Below, piece by piece: positions 42,779 to 51,899 of a stretch of DNA of 64,000 nt. Position numbers and translations under genes: made by a program. How positions within the stretch are numbered: the first letter of the stretch is position 1; each line of letters begins with the position of its first letter. Origin of the DNA: CBDFLD01 sp965249005 (lineage in GTDB: Bacteria > Acidobacteriota > UBA6911); the NCBI GenBank assembly GCA_965249005.1, contig CBDFLD010000006.1:1-64000 (forward strand), in the 5' to 3' direction. Below the pieces are notes generated by a model. That model ran no database searches, was not told the origin of the DNA, and saw only the letters and a program-made list of their open reading frames with translations.

Positions 42779-43921
42779 ATGAAAACCAAAGCAACCCGCA
42801 ATGGAGAGTATACCGAAGTTGAGCAGATTCTTTACATGTCGATGGAGTTATCGTTGAAGGAATGGAAGCTGGCTTTTAGCACGAGCTTGGGAAGAAAGCC
42901 TCGGTTTCGGGACGTAGCATCGGGGAATCTGAGAGGACTGGCGAAAGAAATCGAGGCTGGAAAGAAACGATTTGGATTGCCTGCGAAGACTCGGGTCGTC
43001 TCGTGCTACGAAGCAGGTCGGGACGGATTCGGGATTCATCGGTATTTGATGTCGGTGGGAGTAGAGAGTCTCGTGGTGGACTCTGCAAGTATCGAGGTGA
43101 ATCGACGGGCCCGGCGGGCGAAGTCTGACAAACTGGACTCGAGGAAATTGCTGACCATGCTAATCCGGTACTGCGCCGGCGAGAGGGAAGCATGGAGTGT
43201 CGTCCATGTACCGACGGTAGAAGAAGAAGACGAAAGGCACTTGCATCGGGAGCTGCGGAGCTGGAAGGGAGAGCGGACTCGTGCAACGAACCGGATCAAG
43301 GGACTGCTGGCCAACCATGGGCTTCGATGGGAACGCCCCTGGGATCTGCCCAGGCAGCTAAAACAGATGAAGCTCTGGGACGGATCTCCGCTACCGGCGG
43401 GGTTACGTAGTCGGTTGCTGAGGCAATGGGAGCAACTACAGTTCACCCAGGAGCAGATTTCCGCACTGGAAGCTGATCGAAGGAAAAAGATCCGAGAATC
43501 GGAGACCGAGTCCGTGGCGAAGGTGCGTCAGCTGATGCTGTTACGAGCCATTGGGCCCAATTTTGCCTGGGTCTCGGTGTATGAGTTCTTTGGATGGCGT
43601 AAGTTCAAAAACCGCAAGGAGGTGGGATCTCTGGCCGGCTTGACCGGAACCCCCTACCAAAGCGGCAATGAGAATCGTGAGCAAGGCATAAGCAAAGCTG
43701 GAAACCGGCATATTCGATCCATGGCGATCGAGATTGCCTGGCTATGGCTGCGGCATCAGCCACAGAGCCGTCTGAGTCGATGGTACCGGAAGCGCTTTGC
43801 CAAGGCAGGCCCACGAGCACGACGGATAGGGATTGTGGCACTGGCACGGAGACTATTGATTGATCTGTGGAGATTCCTCGAACTCGGTGTCATCCCTGAA
43901 GGAGCCACCTTGAAAGCATAG
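42779..43921 (+). CDS. IS110 family (IS1111-like) transposase, copy 2
   Basis: Same 380-residue protein as at 35091-36233 with the same GAAAGGAG ribosome site. No difference from copy 1 could be found in the protein. The identity implies recent copying or gene conversion. Confidence 0.9.
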   Translation: MKTKATRNGEYTEVEQILYMSMELSLKEWKLAFSTSLGRKPRFRDVASGNLRGLAKEIEAGKKRFGLPAKTRVVSCYEAGRDGFGIHRYLMSVGVESLVVDSASIEVNRRARRAKSDKLDSRKLLTMLIRYCAGEREAWSVVHVPTVEEEDERHLHRELRSWKGERTRATNRIKGLLANHGLRWERPWDLPRQLKQMKLWDGSPLPAGLRSRLLRQWEQLQFTQEQISALEADRRKKIRESETESVAKVRQLMLLRAIGPNFAWVSVYEFFGWRKFKNRKEVGSLAGLTGTPYQSGNENREQGISKAGNRHIRSMAIEIAWLWLRHQPQSRLSRWYRKRFAKAGPRARRIGIVALARRLLIDLWRFLELGVIPEGATLKA

Positions 43922-44328
43922 GGTCTTCTCCACTTCGTGACAGGGCCTTTGAGTCAAACGAAACCATGAAAGAGACCAAGACGTTCACAATCCAGCTGGT
44001 GGGAGCTGCTCGGGCTGATCGCGGGCACCTTCAGAGTGCCGACTTTCAGATGGGGCGCTCCCCCACGTGCTTGCCACGTTTCGCCGCCGGCGAATTCAGA
44101 ATTGGGTGTTTGCCACGAATGGGTAACACGGATAGAAGTTTGTCCTGAGGCATTGAATGCCTCAGGACTCACATGTAAGCAGCCAGCTTCCGGAAAGTGA
44201 ATGGTCAATGGCGAAGGTAGCTTATGTTCTAGTATTTTGGACTCAACCTTTCGATTCTAAACGGATCTGAAAGGCGACCTCCAAATTCAACGAGCTTGAC
44301 AACGGCAGGCATGCTCATAGAAGCGATC
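43922..44328 (+). ncRNA. Candidate bridge-type RNA region, IS110 copy 2
   Basis: Second copy of the structured 3' noncoding region; the 13-bp hairpin lies at 44142-44168. Identical to copy 1, so both elements would carry the same guide sequence if this is a bridge RNA. Confidence 0.4.
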
Positions 44329-44466
44329 AGCTGTCAGCGTCCGACCGGCGCGCTGCGCCGGTCACTTGGGAACGTAACTGCACTGCACAGCCTGAAAAAC
44401 GTGGTTCTTGGCGATTTGCTAAGTTACACATATAACAGCAGATCCGCGAGCAGTTACTTGAGAGCT
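44329..44466 (+). repeat. 138-bp AGCT-bounded repeat, copy B
   Basis: Begins AGCTGTCAGCGTCCGACC and ends GCAGTTACTTGAGAGCT; nearly identical to copy A in the same orientation. Its first four bases are shared with the right edge of IS110 copy 2. Confidence 0.8.
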
Positions 44467-44583
44467 CTATTAACTTCCAAGGTCGTTATCGCATTCTAAA
44501 TGAGCTCTGGAATTCGTTGTAGGTAGCCGAACCATTAGACTTGAAAGCTCTTAGCTGAAAGCTGCTGATAGCTGATCGCTGAA

Positions 44584-44721
44584 AGCTCTCCAGTAACTGC
44601 TCGCGGAACTGCTTTTATTCGTGTGTCTTAGCAAGATCACGAAAATCGTGATCTTAGGGTCGTACCGGGCAGTTACTGTCCCAAGTGACCGGCGCGTCGC
44701 GCCGGTCGGACGCTGATAGCT
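44584..44721 (-). repeat. 138-bp AGCT-bounded repeat, copy C (inverted, diverged centre)
   Basis: Reverse orientation. The two ends match copies A and B, but the centre differs and contains GATCACGAAAATCGTGATC, a perfect hairpin absent from the others. The region between copies B and C (44467-44583) holds TCAGC/GCTGA-type short repeats and no gene. Confidence 0.75.
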
Positions 44722-44727
44722 AAAAGC

Positions 44728-45225
44728 TCAAGGATAATCCAGCGAAGGGCCATAGATCGACGGCACTTTGGCTCCCATGAGCCGAAGGTAGACGGTGAGC
44801 TGTCCCCGGTGATGGATCGCGTGGTTGAGGTGCCGTCCGAGATAGGTAACTGCGGGAAACGGACCCACCTTGGGAAACTCGATGATCCGGGCCAGTCGTT
44901 CGGGAGTGAGTGCATTCGCTCGGTTGGCAATATCCCGGTTCAATCCGTCACACTGGCCTATGAGCTCCGATTTGTTGTTCGGCACCGTCAAAGCTTCGGG
45001 GTGCTCGGTGAGCTCACCACGCTCCATGGTTTCGACGAACCACTGACCGGTCTGATAAATGTGGAGCGCCAACTCTCCAAAGCCCCGGACCCTCGGATCT
45101 GGAGCAAAGCTCAACTGGTCGTCCAGCACATGTTCGATGACGGAACGAGTGGTATGATGCTCCGCCGTCAACTGGCCGAGCAGAGCGGCACGTACGCCCA
45201 CGGTTTGAGCGGCCTCAATACTCAT
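44728..45225 (-). CDS. DinB family protein
   Basis: 165 residues, four-helix DinB-type fold. Metal-binding histidines are visible in ALHIYQTGQWFVETM and RHLNHAIHHRGQLTVYL. Such proteins are thiol transferase or hydrolase-like metalloenzymes in many cases; the substrate is unknown. The 5' flank carries a 15-17 bp tandem duplication (CGCGTCTATCTCAAT twice). Confidence 0.87.
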   Translation of the reverse strand: MSIEAAQTVGVRAALLGQLTAEHHTTRSVIEHVLDDQLSFAPDPRVRGFGELALHIYQTGQWFVETMERGELTEHPEALTVPNNKSELIGQCDGLNRDIANRANALTPERLARIIEFPKVGPFPAVTYLGRHLNHAIHHRGQLTVYLRLMGAKVPSIYGPSLDYP

Positions 45226-45288
45226 CGGAACCTCGCGTCTATCTCAATCTCGCGTCTATCTCAATAATGGGTCAATAATGGGAGCCAG

Positions 45289-47151
45289 CCTAGTCCTTAG
45301 TCCAGCGTGATTTTTTGCATGAGGAGGAAGAAAAGCCCTGGAACGTGCGCCGTTACGGGATAAAATGCGTTTGATATATTTACAAGACATCCCGAAAGGA
45401 GCACATTCCAGGTGAATAAAAGAAACCACAGAATCCTCCTCCGAGACAAGCAAAATCTTACACGCCGGTTGGAAAGAAATCAGTTTGAGGACCGGTCCGA
45501 TCCTATGTTCAAGGACTCCAACACCTACTACGAGATCGCCGAGAGAACGCGCGCCATCGGATCTGGTGGTATCGGAGCCATTCACAAGCTCGTGTGTAAG
45601 CTTGGATTGGACAAAGATATCAACAGAAACATCGTTTTGCTCAAGTACCACTTTCCTTACTGGGAATCCGATCATGTACTGAACATCGCATACAACGTCT
45701 TGTCGGGTGGAACCTGTCTCGAAGATATCGAGCGGTTGCGCCAGGATGAGACCTACATGAACGGACTGGGAGCCGAGAGGATTCCGGATCCCACGACGGC
45801 TGGAGATTTCCTCCGTCGTTTCGATGAGGATTGGATCTTCGGACTTCAGGAAACCATCAATGAAACCCGAACCAAGGTGTGGAAGTTGCAGGATGCTTCC
45901 TTCCGGAAGGAGGCCATCATCGACGTGGACGGGACCGTCGCCGGAACCTTGGGGGAATGCAAGGAAGGAATGGACATTGCCTACAACGGGATCTGGGGTT
46001 ACGCACCGTTGATCGTGACCTTGGCCAATACGAATGAGGTCCTCTATCTGATGAATCGGCCGGGCAACCGTCCCTCTTCCGACGGAGCGGCCGAGTGGAT
46101 GGACCGGGCAATCGATCTGGTGTCGTCGGTGTTTACGAAGGTCTGGCTTCGGGGCGACACGGATTTCTCGCTGACGAGAAACTTCGATCGCTGGGACGAG
46201 CGGGTTGGTTTTGTCTTTGGTTATGACGCCAAGCCGAACCTGGTCGGGATGGCCGATGCCCTGCCGGAGAGACAATGGAAACCGCTCGAGCGGCCTCCTC
46301 GTTATGAGGTCAAGAGCGAAGAACGGCGCCGTCCGGAAAACGTCAAAGAACAAGTAATCAAGGAGAGAGAATTCAAGAACATCCGCCTGCAGAGCGAGCA
46401 GGTCGCCGAGTTTGACTATCGTCCCGGACACTGTAAGAAAACCTATCGCATGGTTGTGGTTCGGAAGAACCTCACGATCGAAAAGGGGGAGCACCGGCTG
46501 TTTGATGAGGTCCGGTACTTCTTCTACATCACCAACGATCGGGAGATGACGATGGGAGAAGTGGTCCTTTTTGCCAACGATCGCTGCAACCAGGAAAACG
46601 TCATCGGTCAGCTCAAGAGTGGAGTGAACGCCTTGAGGATGCCTTCGGACAGTCTGGTATCGAACTGGGCCTACATGGTCATCGCATCGCTGGCGTGGAA
46701 TCTGAAGGCCTGGTATGGCCTGGTGACGCAGGCGCCGACAGTACGTCGTGATATCTTGAGGATGGAGTTCAAACGCTTCCTGGTGAACTTTGTGCAAATA
46801 CCCTGTCAGATTGTAAGAACCGGTCGTCGCCTCGTTTACAGGATATTGGCCTATAGCAAGCATCTCGAAACCTTTTTGGCGACGTTCGACTATATCAGGC
46901 AACTCAGGTTTACTTGAAGGCGCCTCGCCGGCGGGTGAGCCCGTACCCCCGGCGGAGCAAGAGTGGCGGGCGAAAGGAAGGGCATAACAGAGACAAACAA
47001 GATCAAGTGATCCAGACAACCAATGGAAGGTTTGTCTCTTGTGTTTCTCTTTGCTTTCCCTGTTACGCACAAGGAGCTGAAATCCACGAGATATTCGGAA
47101 AAGGCAAACGATTTTCCGAGCGAGCTCATACCTCGCTTATTTTGGGACTAG
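45289..47151 (+). mobile_element. IS1380-family element
   Basis: A transposase gene with about 120 bases on the left and 235 on the right. Possible ends are CCTAGTCC at 45289 and GGACTAG ending at 47151, with AGCG/CGCT further in. No clear 4-bp duplication is seen, so boundaries are tentative. The left flank has tandem AATAATGGG repeats. Confidence 0.65.
45412..46917 (+). CDS. IS1380 family transposase
   Basis: 501 residues from a GTG with AAAGGAG upstream. DDE-type features: AIIDVDGTVAGTLGECKEGM, VWLRGDTDFSLT and, near the C-terminus, NDRCNQENVIGQLKSGVNAL with the catalytic Glu. Full length for the family and apparently intact. A long minus-strand frame over the same DNA is a shadow. Confidence 0.93.
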   Translation: MNKRNHRILLRDKQNLTRRLERNQFEDRSDPMFKDSNTYYEIAERTRAIGSGGIGAIHKLVCKLGLDKDINRNIVLLKYHFPYWESDHVLNIAYNVLSGGTCLEDIERLRQDETYMNGLGAERIPDPTTAGDFLRRFDEDWIFGLQETINETRTKVWKLQDASFRKEAIIDVDGTVAGTLGECKEGMDIAYNGIWGYAPLIVTLANTNEVLYLMNRPGNRPSSDGAAEWMDRAIDLVSSVFTKVWLRGDTDFSLTRNFDRWDERVGFVFGYDAKPNLVGMADALPERQWKPLERPPRYEVKSEERRRPENVKEQVIKEREFKNIRLQSEQVAEFDYRPGHCKKTYRMVVVRKNLTIEKGEHRLFDEVRYFFYITNDREMTMGEVVLFANDRCNQENVIGQLKSGVNALRMPSDSLVSNWAYMVIASLAWNLKAWYGLVTQAPTVRRDILRMEFKRFLVNFVQIPCQIVRTGRRLVYRILAYSKHLETFLATFDYIRQLRFT

Positions 47152-47241
47152 TGCGTTCCATGATAGATTTCAACGAGATAAAAATCTACGATGCAGGCGC
47201 CACCGGAGAGCGGTTACGAACGGGACGCCAGGAGAGAAACC

Positions 47242-48210
47242 ATGAACCGTGTCCGATGGGGTGTGTTGGGTTGTGCTCAATTCGCGCAGAAGCGAACCAT
47301 TCCCGCGCTGCTCGAGTGCCGCAATGCAGAACTTGTGGGCGTCGCCAGCCGTGATCCGCAGAAGGCGGAAGCGTTTCGCAGCCAATTCGATTTGAAGCGC
47401 GCCTATGGCAGCTACGAGGAAATGCTGGCCGATCCGGCAATCGAGGCGGTTTACAATCCTCTACCGAACGGTTTGCACGGAACCTGGATGCTGAAGGCGG
47501 CGGAGAGCGGAAAGCATACCTTGTGCGAGAAACCGTTTGCCTCAAACGCCGAGGAGGCCCGTAGAGTCGCTCAGCTGGCCGACCGCCTGGGAGTTTTTGT
47601 GATGGAGGGTTTCATGTGGCGCTTTCACCCACAGCATGAGCTGGCCCGCGAGCTCGTGCAGCGAGGCGAAATCGGTGAAGTCAAGCTCCTCCGAGCCTGC
47701 TTTACCTTTCGACTCGAGCGGCGTCCCGATGTTCGCCTTGATCCTGATCTCGCGGGAGGGAGTGTGATGGATGTCGGCTGCTATCCGATCAGTGGGGCTC
47801 GCTATTATTTTTCCGACGAGCCTACTGAGGTCTATGCGCAGGGCACCCGCCCTCCGGAGTATCGGGTCGATATGAACATGTCAGGACTCCTTGTGTTTCC
47901 TGGAGGCAGGGCGTTGATCGACTGTGGTTTTGATCTCCCGTTCCGGAGCGAGATAGAAATTGTGGGAGAGGAAGGGTCGATTGTTATTCCGACGGCTTGG
48001 TTGCCGGGAGACGATTCCTTCATTCTGGTCAATGGAGAACGGAAAGCTATCCCGAATGCCAACCAGTATGTGAACGAATTCGAGCACTTTGGTGATAGCA
48101 TTCGCAGCGGTGCTTCCCCACGCTATGGACCGGACGATGCCATCCGTCAGATGCAGGTGATCGACGCCGTTGTACGCTCTATCCGTAGCGGCTTGCCGGA
48201 GAAGGTATAG
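47242..48210 (+). CDS. Gfo/Idh/MocA family oxidoreductase
   Basis: 322 residues from ATG 47242 (AGGAGAGAAACC upstream). Rossmann motif WGVLGCAQFAQKRTIPAL at the N-terminus and the family's CEKPFASNAEEA near residue 97. C-terminal GFO_IDH domain follows. Probably an NAD(P)-dependent sugar or inositol dehydrogenase. Its stop is 2 bases before the SIS gene, so the two likely act on one pathway. Confidence 0.9.
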   Translation: MNRVRWGVLGCAQFAQKRTIPALLECRNAELVGVASRDPQKAEAFRSQFDLKRAYGSYEEMLADPAIEAVYNPLPNGLHGTWMLKAAESGKHTLCEKPFASNAEEARRVAQLADRLGVFVMEGFMWRFHPQHELARELVQRGEIGEVKLLRACFTFRLERRPDVRLDPDLAGGSVMDVGCYPISGARYYFSDEPTEVYAQGTRPPEYRVDMNMSGLLVFPGGRALIDCGFDLPFRSEIEIVGEEGSIVIPTAWLPGDDSFILVNGERKAIPNANQYVNEFEHFGDSIRSGASPRYGPDDAIRQMQVIDAVVRSIRSGLPEKV

Positions 48211-48212
48211 CA

Positions 48213-49244
48213 ATGTCCATCATGCTCAGGGAAATCTCTCAGCAGCCCGCGGCCCTCGATCGAACCTTGCGCAGGGAGACAAGGAAGATGCTCCGGGTTG
48301 CCGAGCATCTAATCAAGCGTGACATCGATCTTGTTATCCTGGTCGCGCGAGGGACGTCGGACAACGCCGCCCTGTTTGCCCGCTATCTCATCGAGATCAC
48401 CACGGGCATTCCGGTTTCCCTTTCCGCTCCCTCTGTCCACACCATGTATCGACAAGACTTCAAGCTCAGAAATGCTCTCGTGATTGGAATCAGCCAGAGC
48501 GGGGAGGGAAAGGACGTCAATGTAGTCCTGGAGCGCTGCAAGAAAAACGGCGCTCACGTGCTGGCCATTACGAACGAGAAGAACTCGCGCATTGCGAACG
48601 TGGCGCACGAGACATTCCAGACCCACGCGGGTCCGGAGAAAAGCGTGGCCGCGACCAAGACCTACACATGCCAGTTGATGCTCCTGTATATGCTTGCCCA
48701 CGCTCTGAAAAAACGGTCGTTCGAACCCCTATACCGGATTCCCGACTATGCGGAGGCGAGCCTCCGGATGACCCCGCAGATCGACAGCCTGGTCGAGCGC
48801 TACCGATTCATGGAGCATTGCGTAGTGGTGGGCCGGGGGTTGAATTATTCAACCGCCCACGAGCTCACGATCAAACTGATGGAGACCTGCTACGTGATAG
48901 CGGATTGCTTCTCGTCCGCAGATTTTTGGCACGGTCCCATCGCCATTGTCCAGCGGCACCTTCCGATGATTCTCTTTGCGCCCCCCGGCAAGGTCTTCCC
49001 CGATCTGTTGAAGTTGGCGCGTAAACTGCAGGAACTGAAGGCCGACACCACCATCGTCTCGAGCGAACAAACCATTCTGCGGCATGCCAGCTGCGGATTG
49101 AGCATTCCGATCCAGATTCCCGATCTCTACTCTCCGATTCCGTATATCATCCCCGGACAGATTCTCGCGGCCAGGCTCTCGGTCTTGAAAGGCCTGAGTC
49201 CGGACCGGCCACGAGGACTCCACAAGATCACGAAAACGCTCTAA
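48213..49244 (+). CDS. SIS-domain sugar-phosphate isomerase/deaminase (GlmS-C-like)
   Basis: 343 residues with two SIS domains. Motifs: ARGTSDNAALFARYLIE, IGISQSGEGKDVNVVLE (phosphosugar binding), PEKSVAATKTYTCQLML and SSADFWHGPIAIVQRHLPMI. Resembles the isomerase half of GlmS and the AgaS/FrlB deaminases; no glutaminase domain. Likely handles an amino-sugar phosphate. Confidence 0.88.
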   Translation: MSIMLREISQQPAALDRTLRRETRKMLRVAEHLIKRDIDLVILVARGTSDNAALFARYLIEITTGIPVSLSAPSVHTMYRQDFKLRNALVIGISQSGEGKDVNVVLERCKKNGAHVLAITNEKNSRIANVAHETFQTHAGPEKSVAATKTYTCQLMLLYMLAHALKKRSFEPLYRIPDYAEASLRMTPQIDSLVERYRFMEHCVVVGRGLNYSTAHELTIKLMETCYVIADCFSSADFWHGPIAIVQRHLPMILFAPPGKVFPDLLKLARKLQELKADTTIVSSEQTILRHASCGLSIPIQIPDLYSPIPYIIPGQILAARLSVLKGLSPDRPRGLHKITKTL

Positions 49245-49385
49245 GACAAATTACAAACGACCTGATCGCCTTCCGCCTCTTTGGTGGAACTGGTCAATTG
49301 GGTTCGTAGTTATAAGAAAGAGCGCGCACGGAATTGACGGCCAACTGATTTCCTGGCTTGGAATTCGAGGATTGGCCTGCGGGTC

Positions 49386-49583
49386 CTATTCAGGCGGTTG
49401 GGCGGGCTTGCCCGATTCGTCGTATCCTGCCATTCCTCTACAATTCTGGCACTTGCCGCTGCCGTGCGGAAAGCAGGATGTGCACTGCTTCCCTTTCTGC
49501 AGGCCCAGGCGTCCCGCTCCCTTACAGGCTCGACAGGTACCAGTCCCCCTGCAGTGCGAGCATCTCCTATAGTTCGTCGCCAT
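49386..49583 (-). CDS. Small cysteine-rich zinc-finger protein (DnaJ-central-like)
   Basis: 65 residues with four Cys pairs: CSHCRGTGTCRACKGAGRLG, CTSCFPHGSGKCQNCRG. The CxxCxGxG pattern is that of the DnaJ central domain, here alone. It lies just after fpg in the same direction. Could be a chaperone adaptor. The 140 bases between it and the SIS gene hold nothing recognised. Confidence 0.65.
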   Translation of the reverse strand: MATNYRRCSHCRGTGTCRACKGAGRLGLQKGKQCTSCFPHGSGKCQNCRGMAGYDESGKPAQPPE

Positions 49584-49597
49584 TTACTCTCCTCTCT

Positions 49598-50428
49598 CTA
49601 TTCGGGCTCCGGCTGGCAGCGCGGGCAGATGAACGAGCTACGATTGCTGTGGCGAATGCGCGCAATACTCGCGCGGCAATTCCTGCACCGGGCGCCTTCT
49701 CTCTGGTAAACGCGAAGCAGGTGCTGAAAGCGGCCCTTCTGCCGGTTCACATCCATGAAATCGGAAAAGCTGGTGCCTCCGCTGCGAATCGCAGCCCGGA
49801 GAACACTTCGAATTTTCTTTCTCAGGTCGGCCGCTTCTTGTCGAGAGAGAGTATGGCAACGGCGTCCGGGATGAATCTTCGCGCGATACAAGGACTCGCA
49901 CACATAGATGTTGCCTAGCCCGGCGATCTTACGTTGGTCCAGCAAGAACGACTTGATCTCCTGCCTGCTCTTCTGGAGCATGGGCCAGAACCAATCCGCG
50001 CTGAATCCAGTTCCGAGGGGATCCTTGCCCAGTGTGGCCAACTCGGGTATCTGATTCAAATGAGACACCTCATGAGCCGCCATCAATCCAAACCGGCGAT
50101 GATCTCTATAGTGTAGAACGCTGGAATCCGCAAATCGAACGCTGGCGTGGACGTGCTCCTCGGTCTCCGATCCTGAGTCGCTGTACAAGAGCCTTCCGCT
50201 CATTCCCAGGTGGATCACCCAAAAGGCGCGAGGCTCCAGCTCCGCCACCAGGTACTTGCCGCGGCGGTGAATGCGCGCGATGGTCCGGTACTGAAGCTTT
50301 CGCGGAAACGACGCGGGGATCGGTTTTCTCAGGGCGAAGCCTGATAGCGTGACAGCTTCGATGCGCTTGCCGATGACGGATTGTCGCAATCGACGGGCGA
50401 TGGTTTCCACTTCAGGCATTTCAGGCAT
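49598..50428 (-). CDS. mutM: Formamidopyrimidine-DNA glycosylase (MutM/Fpg)
   Basis: 276 residues from ATG 50428, giving MPEMPEVETIARRL with the catalytic Pro2 and Glu3. Other landmarks: RRGKYLVAEL (Lys), DHRRFGLM, KIAGLGNIYVCESLY (helix-two-turn-helix) and the C-terminal zinc finger CRNCRASI ... CPRCQ. It excises oxidised purines such as 8-oxoguanine. Start overlaps the end of the radical SAM gene by a few bases. Confidence 0.94.
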   Translation of the reverse strand: MPEMPEVETIARRLRQSVIGKRIEAVTLSGFALRKPIPASFPRKLQYRTIARIHRRGKYLVAELEPRAFWVIHLGMSGRLLYSDSGSETEEHVHASVRFADSSVLHYRDHRRFGLMAAHEVSHLNQIPELATLGKDPLGTGFSADWFWPMLQKSRQEIKSFLLDQRKIAGLGNIYVCESLYRAKIHPGRRCHTLSRQEAADLRKKIRSVLRAAIRSGGTSFSDFMDVNRQKGRFQHLLRVYQREGARCRNCRASIARIRHSNRSSFICPRCQPEPE

Positions 50429-51728
50429 TGGCAACAACTGTAGGCAGCACATCCATGAAGGCCGACACCGAAAACACCGCGTGGCCCAATCCGGGCTTCC
50501 CATAGCCGCGAGGCGGTTTCAGTCCGTATCGAGCTCTCGTGTCTCGATACACTCGAAGCAACCGCGCGTGGTATTCGAGCGGCGCCCCCTCGTTGTCTCG
50601 GCCCAGATAGCTCAACGGTTCGGGGCACCAGGTCGTGAATCGCGGTGATACGCCGCGGCTCATGAAAAAATCGAGTCCTTCGGCGGTCGATGCAATGGCC
50701 TCGTCCACCGTCTCGAATCCGTGAGGGCGGGACATCTCGATCCCGGCAACGAAGTTCGGGATGACATTTTCCGGGCCAAATATGGGGGCCGCTTCGAGGA
50801 TTCGGCGGATCCATTCGTCTCTTCCGATATACCGGGCCTTTCCCGCGCAGATAATGTTGAAGAGCCGGTCGTCCCAAACCTCGTAGTTCGGATGATATAT
50901 TTGCACCCCGACGTCCCGCATTCGCTGACAGTCGTCACGGGGAAGCGCCTGGACCACCAGTTTGCTTATCCAGCGGCCAGGATAACGTTTCTCGATCGCC
51001 GCGGGATAGCGAAGATAGAACTCGATTTCAGACTTGCCTTCCAGCGTCGATGTAATGCTTCCTCCCGTGACGGTATAGGCCTTCGCTTCGCTGTCGGTCG
51101 ATGCGACGATATCGAGCGCCTCCATGATCTCCTCGACCGACTTGACCGATGTATAGGGCCGGCCGGCCTTTTTCTGCTGCCTGTAGTTTTCATTGATGTC
51201 GCAAAACTGACATTCTTCTTGTGCCCCAAAATACTGGCAAAGCCGGAAAACTGTCAGATAGAGCAGATAGCCCCATTCAATGGTCGGGGCAATGTCCATG
51301 ATCGGCTTCCCACTCGAAAGCGCGCGCTGGTAATAGTCCGGCTTGCCTTGAAGCTCGACGTTGGCGATGGGCTCCTGCTGGAGATACAAGACCAGACCCG
51401 CGTCTTCGGCTTCGACTCGATAGGGGGAATGGGGGTTCAGCCGCACCGACACGATGGTGGGATGAAGATTGAACCCGCCTCCAAACAGCCGGATCTCTTC
51501 GGGAGCCTTTTGGTGCTCTGCCTGGTCCATTTCTGATATCGGCACCAAATCGAAAGAAAAAATGAAGTAGGCCTTGGGTTTGAATGCGGCAGCGACCTGT
51601 AGGGCGGTCGGGGACCAAGCGATACCCCTTCGTAGCATATCCTCCTTGAAGAGTGCTTCAATCGGGATGTCCGAATAACGGTCGGCCAGGGTCAAGACCG
51701 TCTGGAGTGCCGAGGACTCCTTCGTCAC
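50421..51728 (-). CDS. Radical SAM protein with unusual cysteine spacing
   Basis: 435 residues. A cluster motif LCQYFGAQEECQFCDINENY gives Cys-x8-Cys-x2-Cys instead of Cys-x3-Cys-x2-Cys. The rest fits a radical SAM barrel (AYTVTGGSITSTLEG near the SAM site, KLVVQALPRDD, VQIYHPNYEVWDD). An N-terminal domain of about 140 residues precedes the cluster. Some unassigned radical SAM families look like this; I cannot name the reaction. Translationally coupled to fpg. Confidence 0.8.
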   Translation of the reverse strand: MTKESSALQTVLTLADRYSDIPIEALFKEDMLRRGIAWSPTALQVAAAFKPKAYFIFSFDLVPISEMDQAEHQKAPEEIRLFGGGFNLHPTIVSVRLNPHSPYRVEAEDAGLVLYLQQEPIANVELQGKPDYYQRALSSGKPIMDIAPTIEWGYLLYLTVFRLCQYFGAQEECQFCDINENYRQQKKAGRPYTSVKSVEEIMEALDIVASTDSEAKAYTVTGGSITSTLEGKSEIEFYLRYPAAIEKRYPGRWISKLVVQALPRDDCQRMRDVGVQIYHPNYEVWDDRLFNIICAGKARYIGRDEWIRRILEAAPIFGPENVIPNFVAGIEMSRPHGFETVDEAIASTAEGLDFFMSRGVSPRFTTWCPEPLSYLGRDNEGAPLEYHARLLRVYRDTRARYGLKPPRGYGKPGLGHAVFSVSAFMDVLPTVVANA

Positions 51729-51899
51729 GAATGGCTCCTGAAAATCAGAATCTTATCACAGTCCTGTCAGCTGGGGGACGTCCCCCACGTTTCCGAGTTT
51801 CTTGGCAACGGAGCTGGCGAAGAAGAAGAATAGGAAACCTGGGGGACTTCCCTGCCGATAATAACAAGAGCTACCCCGACTCACCCAGAAGGAGTTTCA

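Larger units (their letters stand above)
42691..44332 (+). mobile_element. IS110/IS1111-type element, copy 2
   Basis: Identical over 1642 bases to copy 1 at an offset of 7688. The base beyond the left TCAGCT is T here and G in copy 1; beyond the right TCAGCT it is G here and T in copy 1, so the flanks look exchanged. The right end merges into 138-bp repeat copy B. Confidence 0.85.

Noticed and set aside
44329..44721. CRISPR-like array
   Set aside because: The repeats are 138 bp, AGCT-bounded, in both orientations and not regularly spaced; no cas genes are present.
45256..47070. Minus-strand frame of 604 codons
   Set aside because: Shadow of the IS1380 transposase, with low-complexity composition and no motif.
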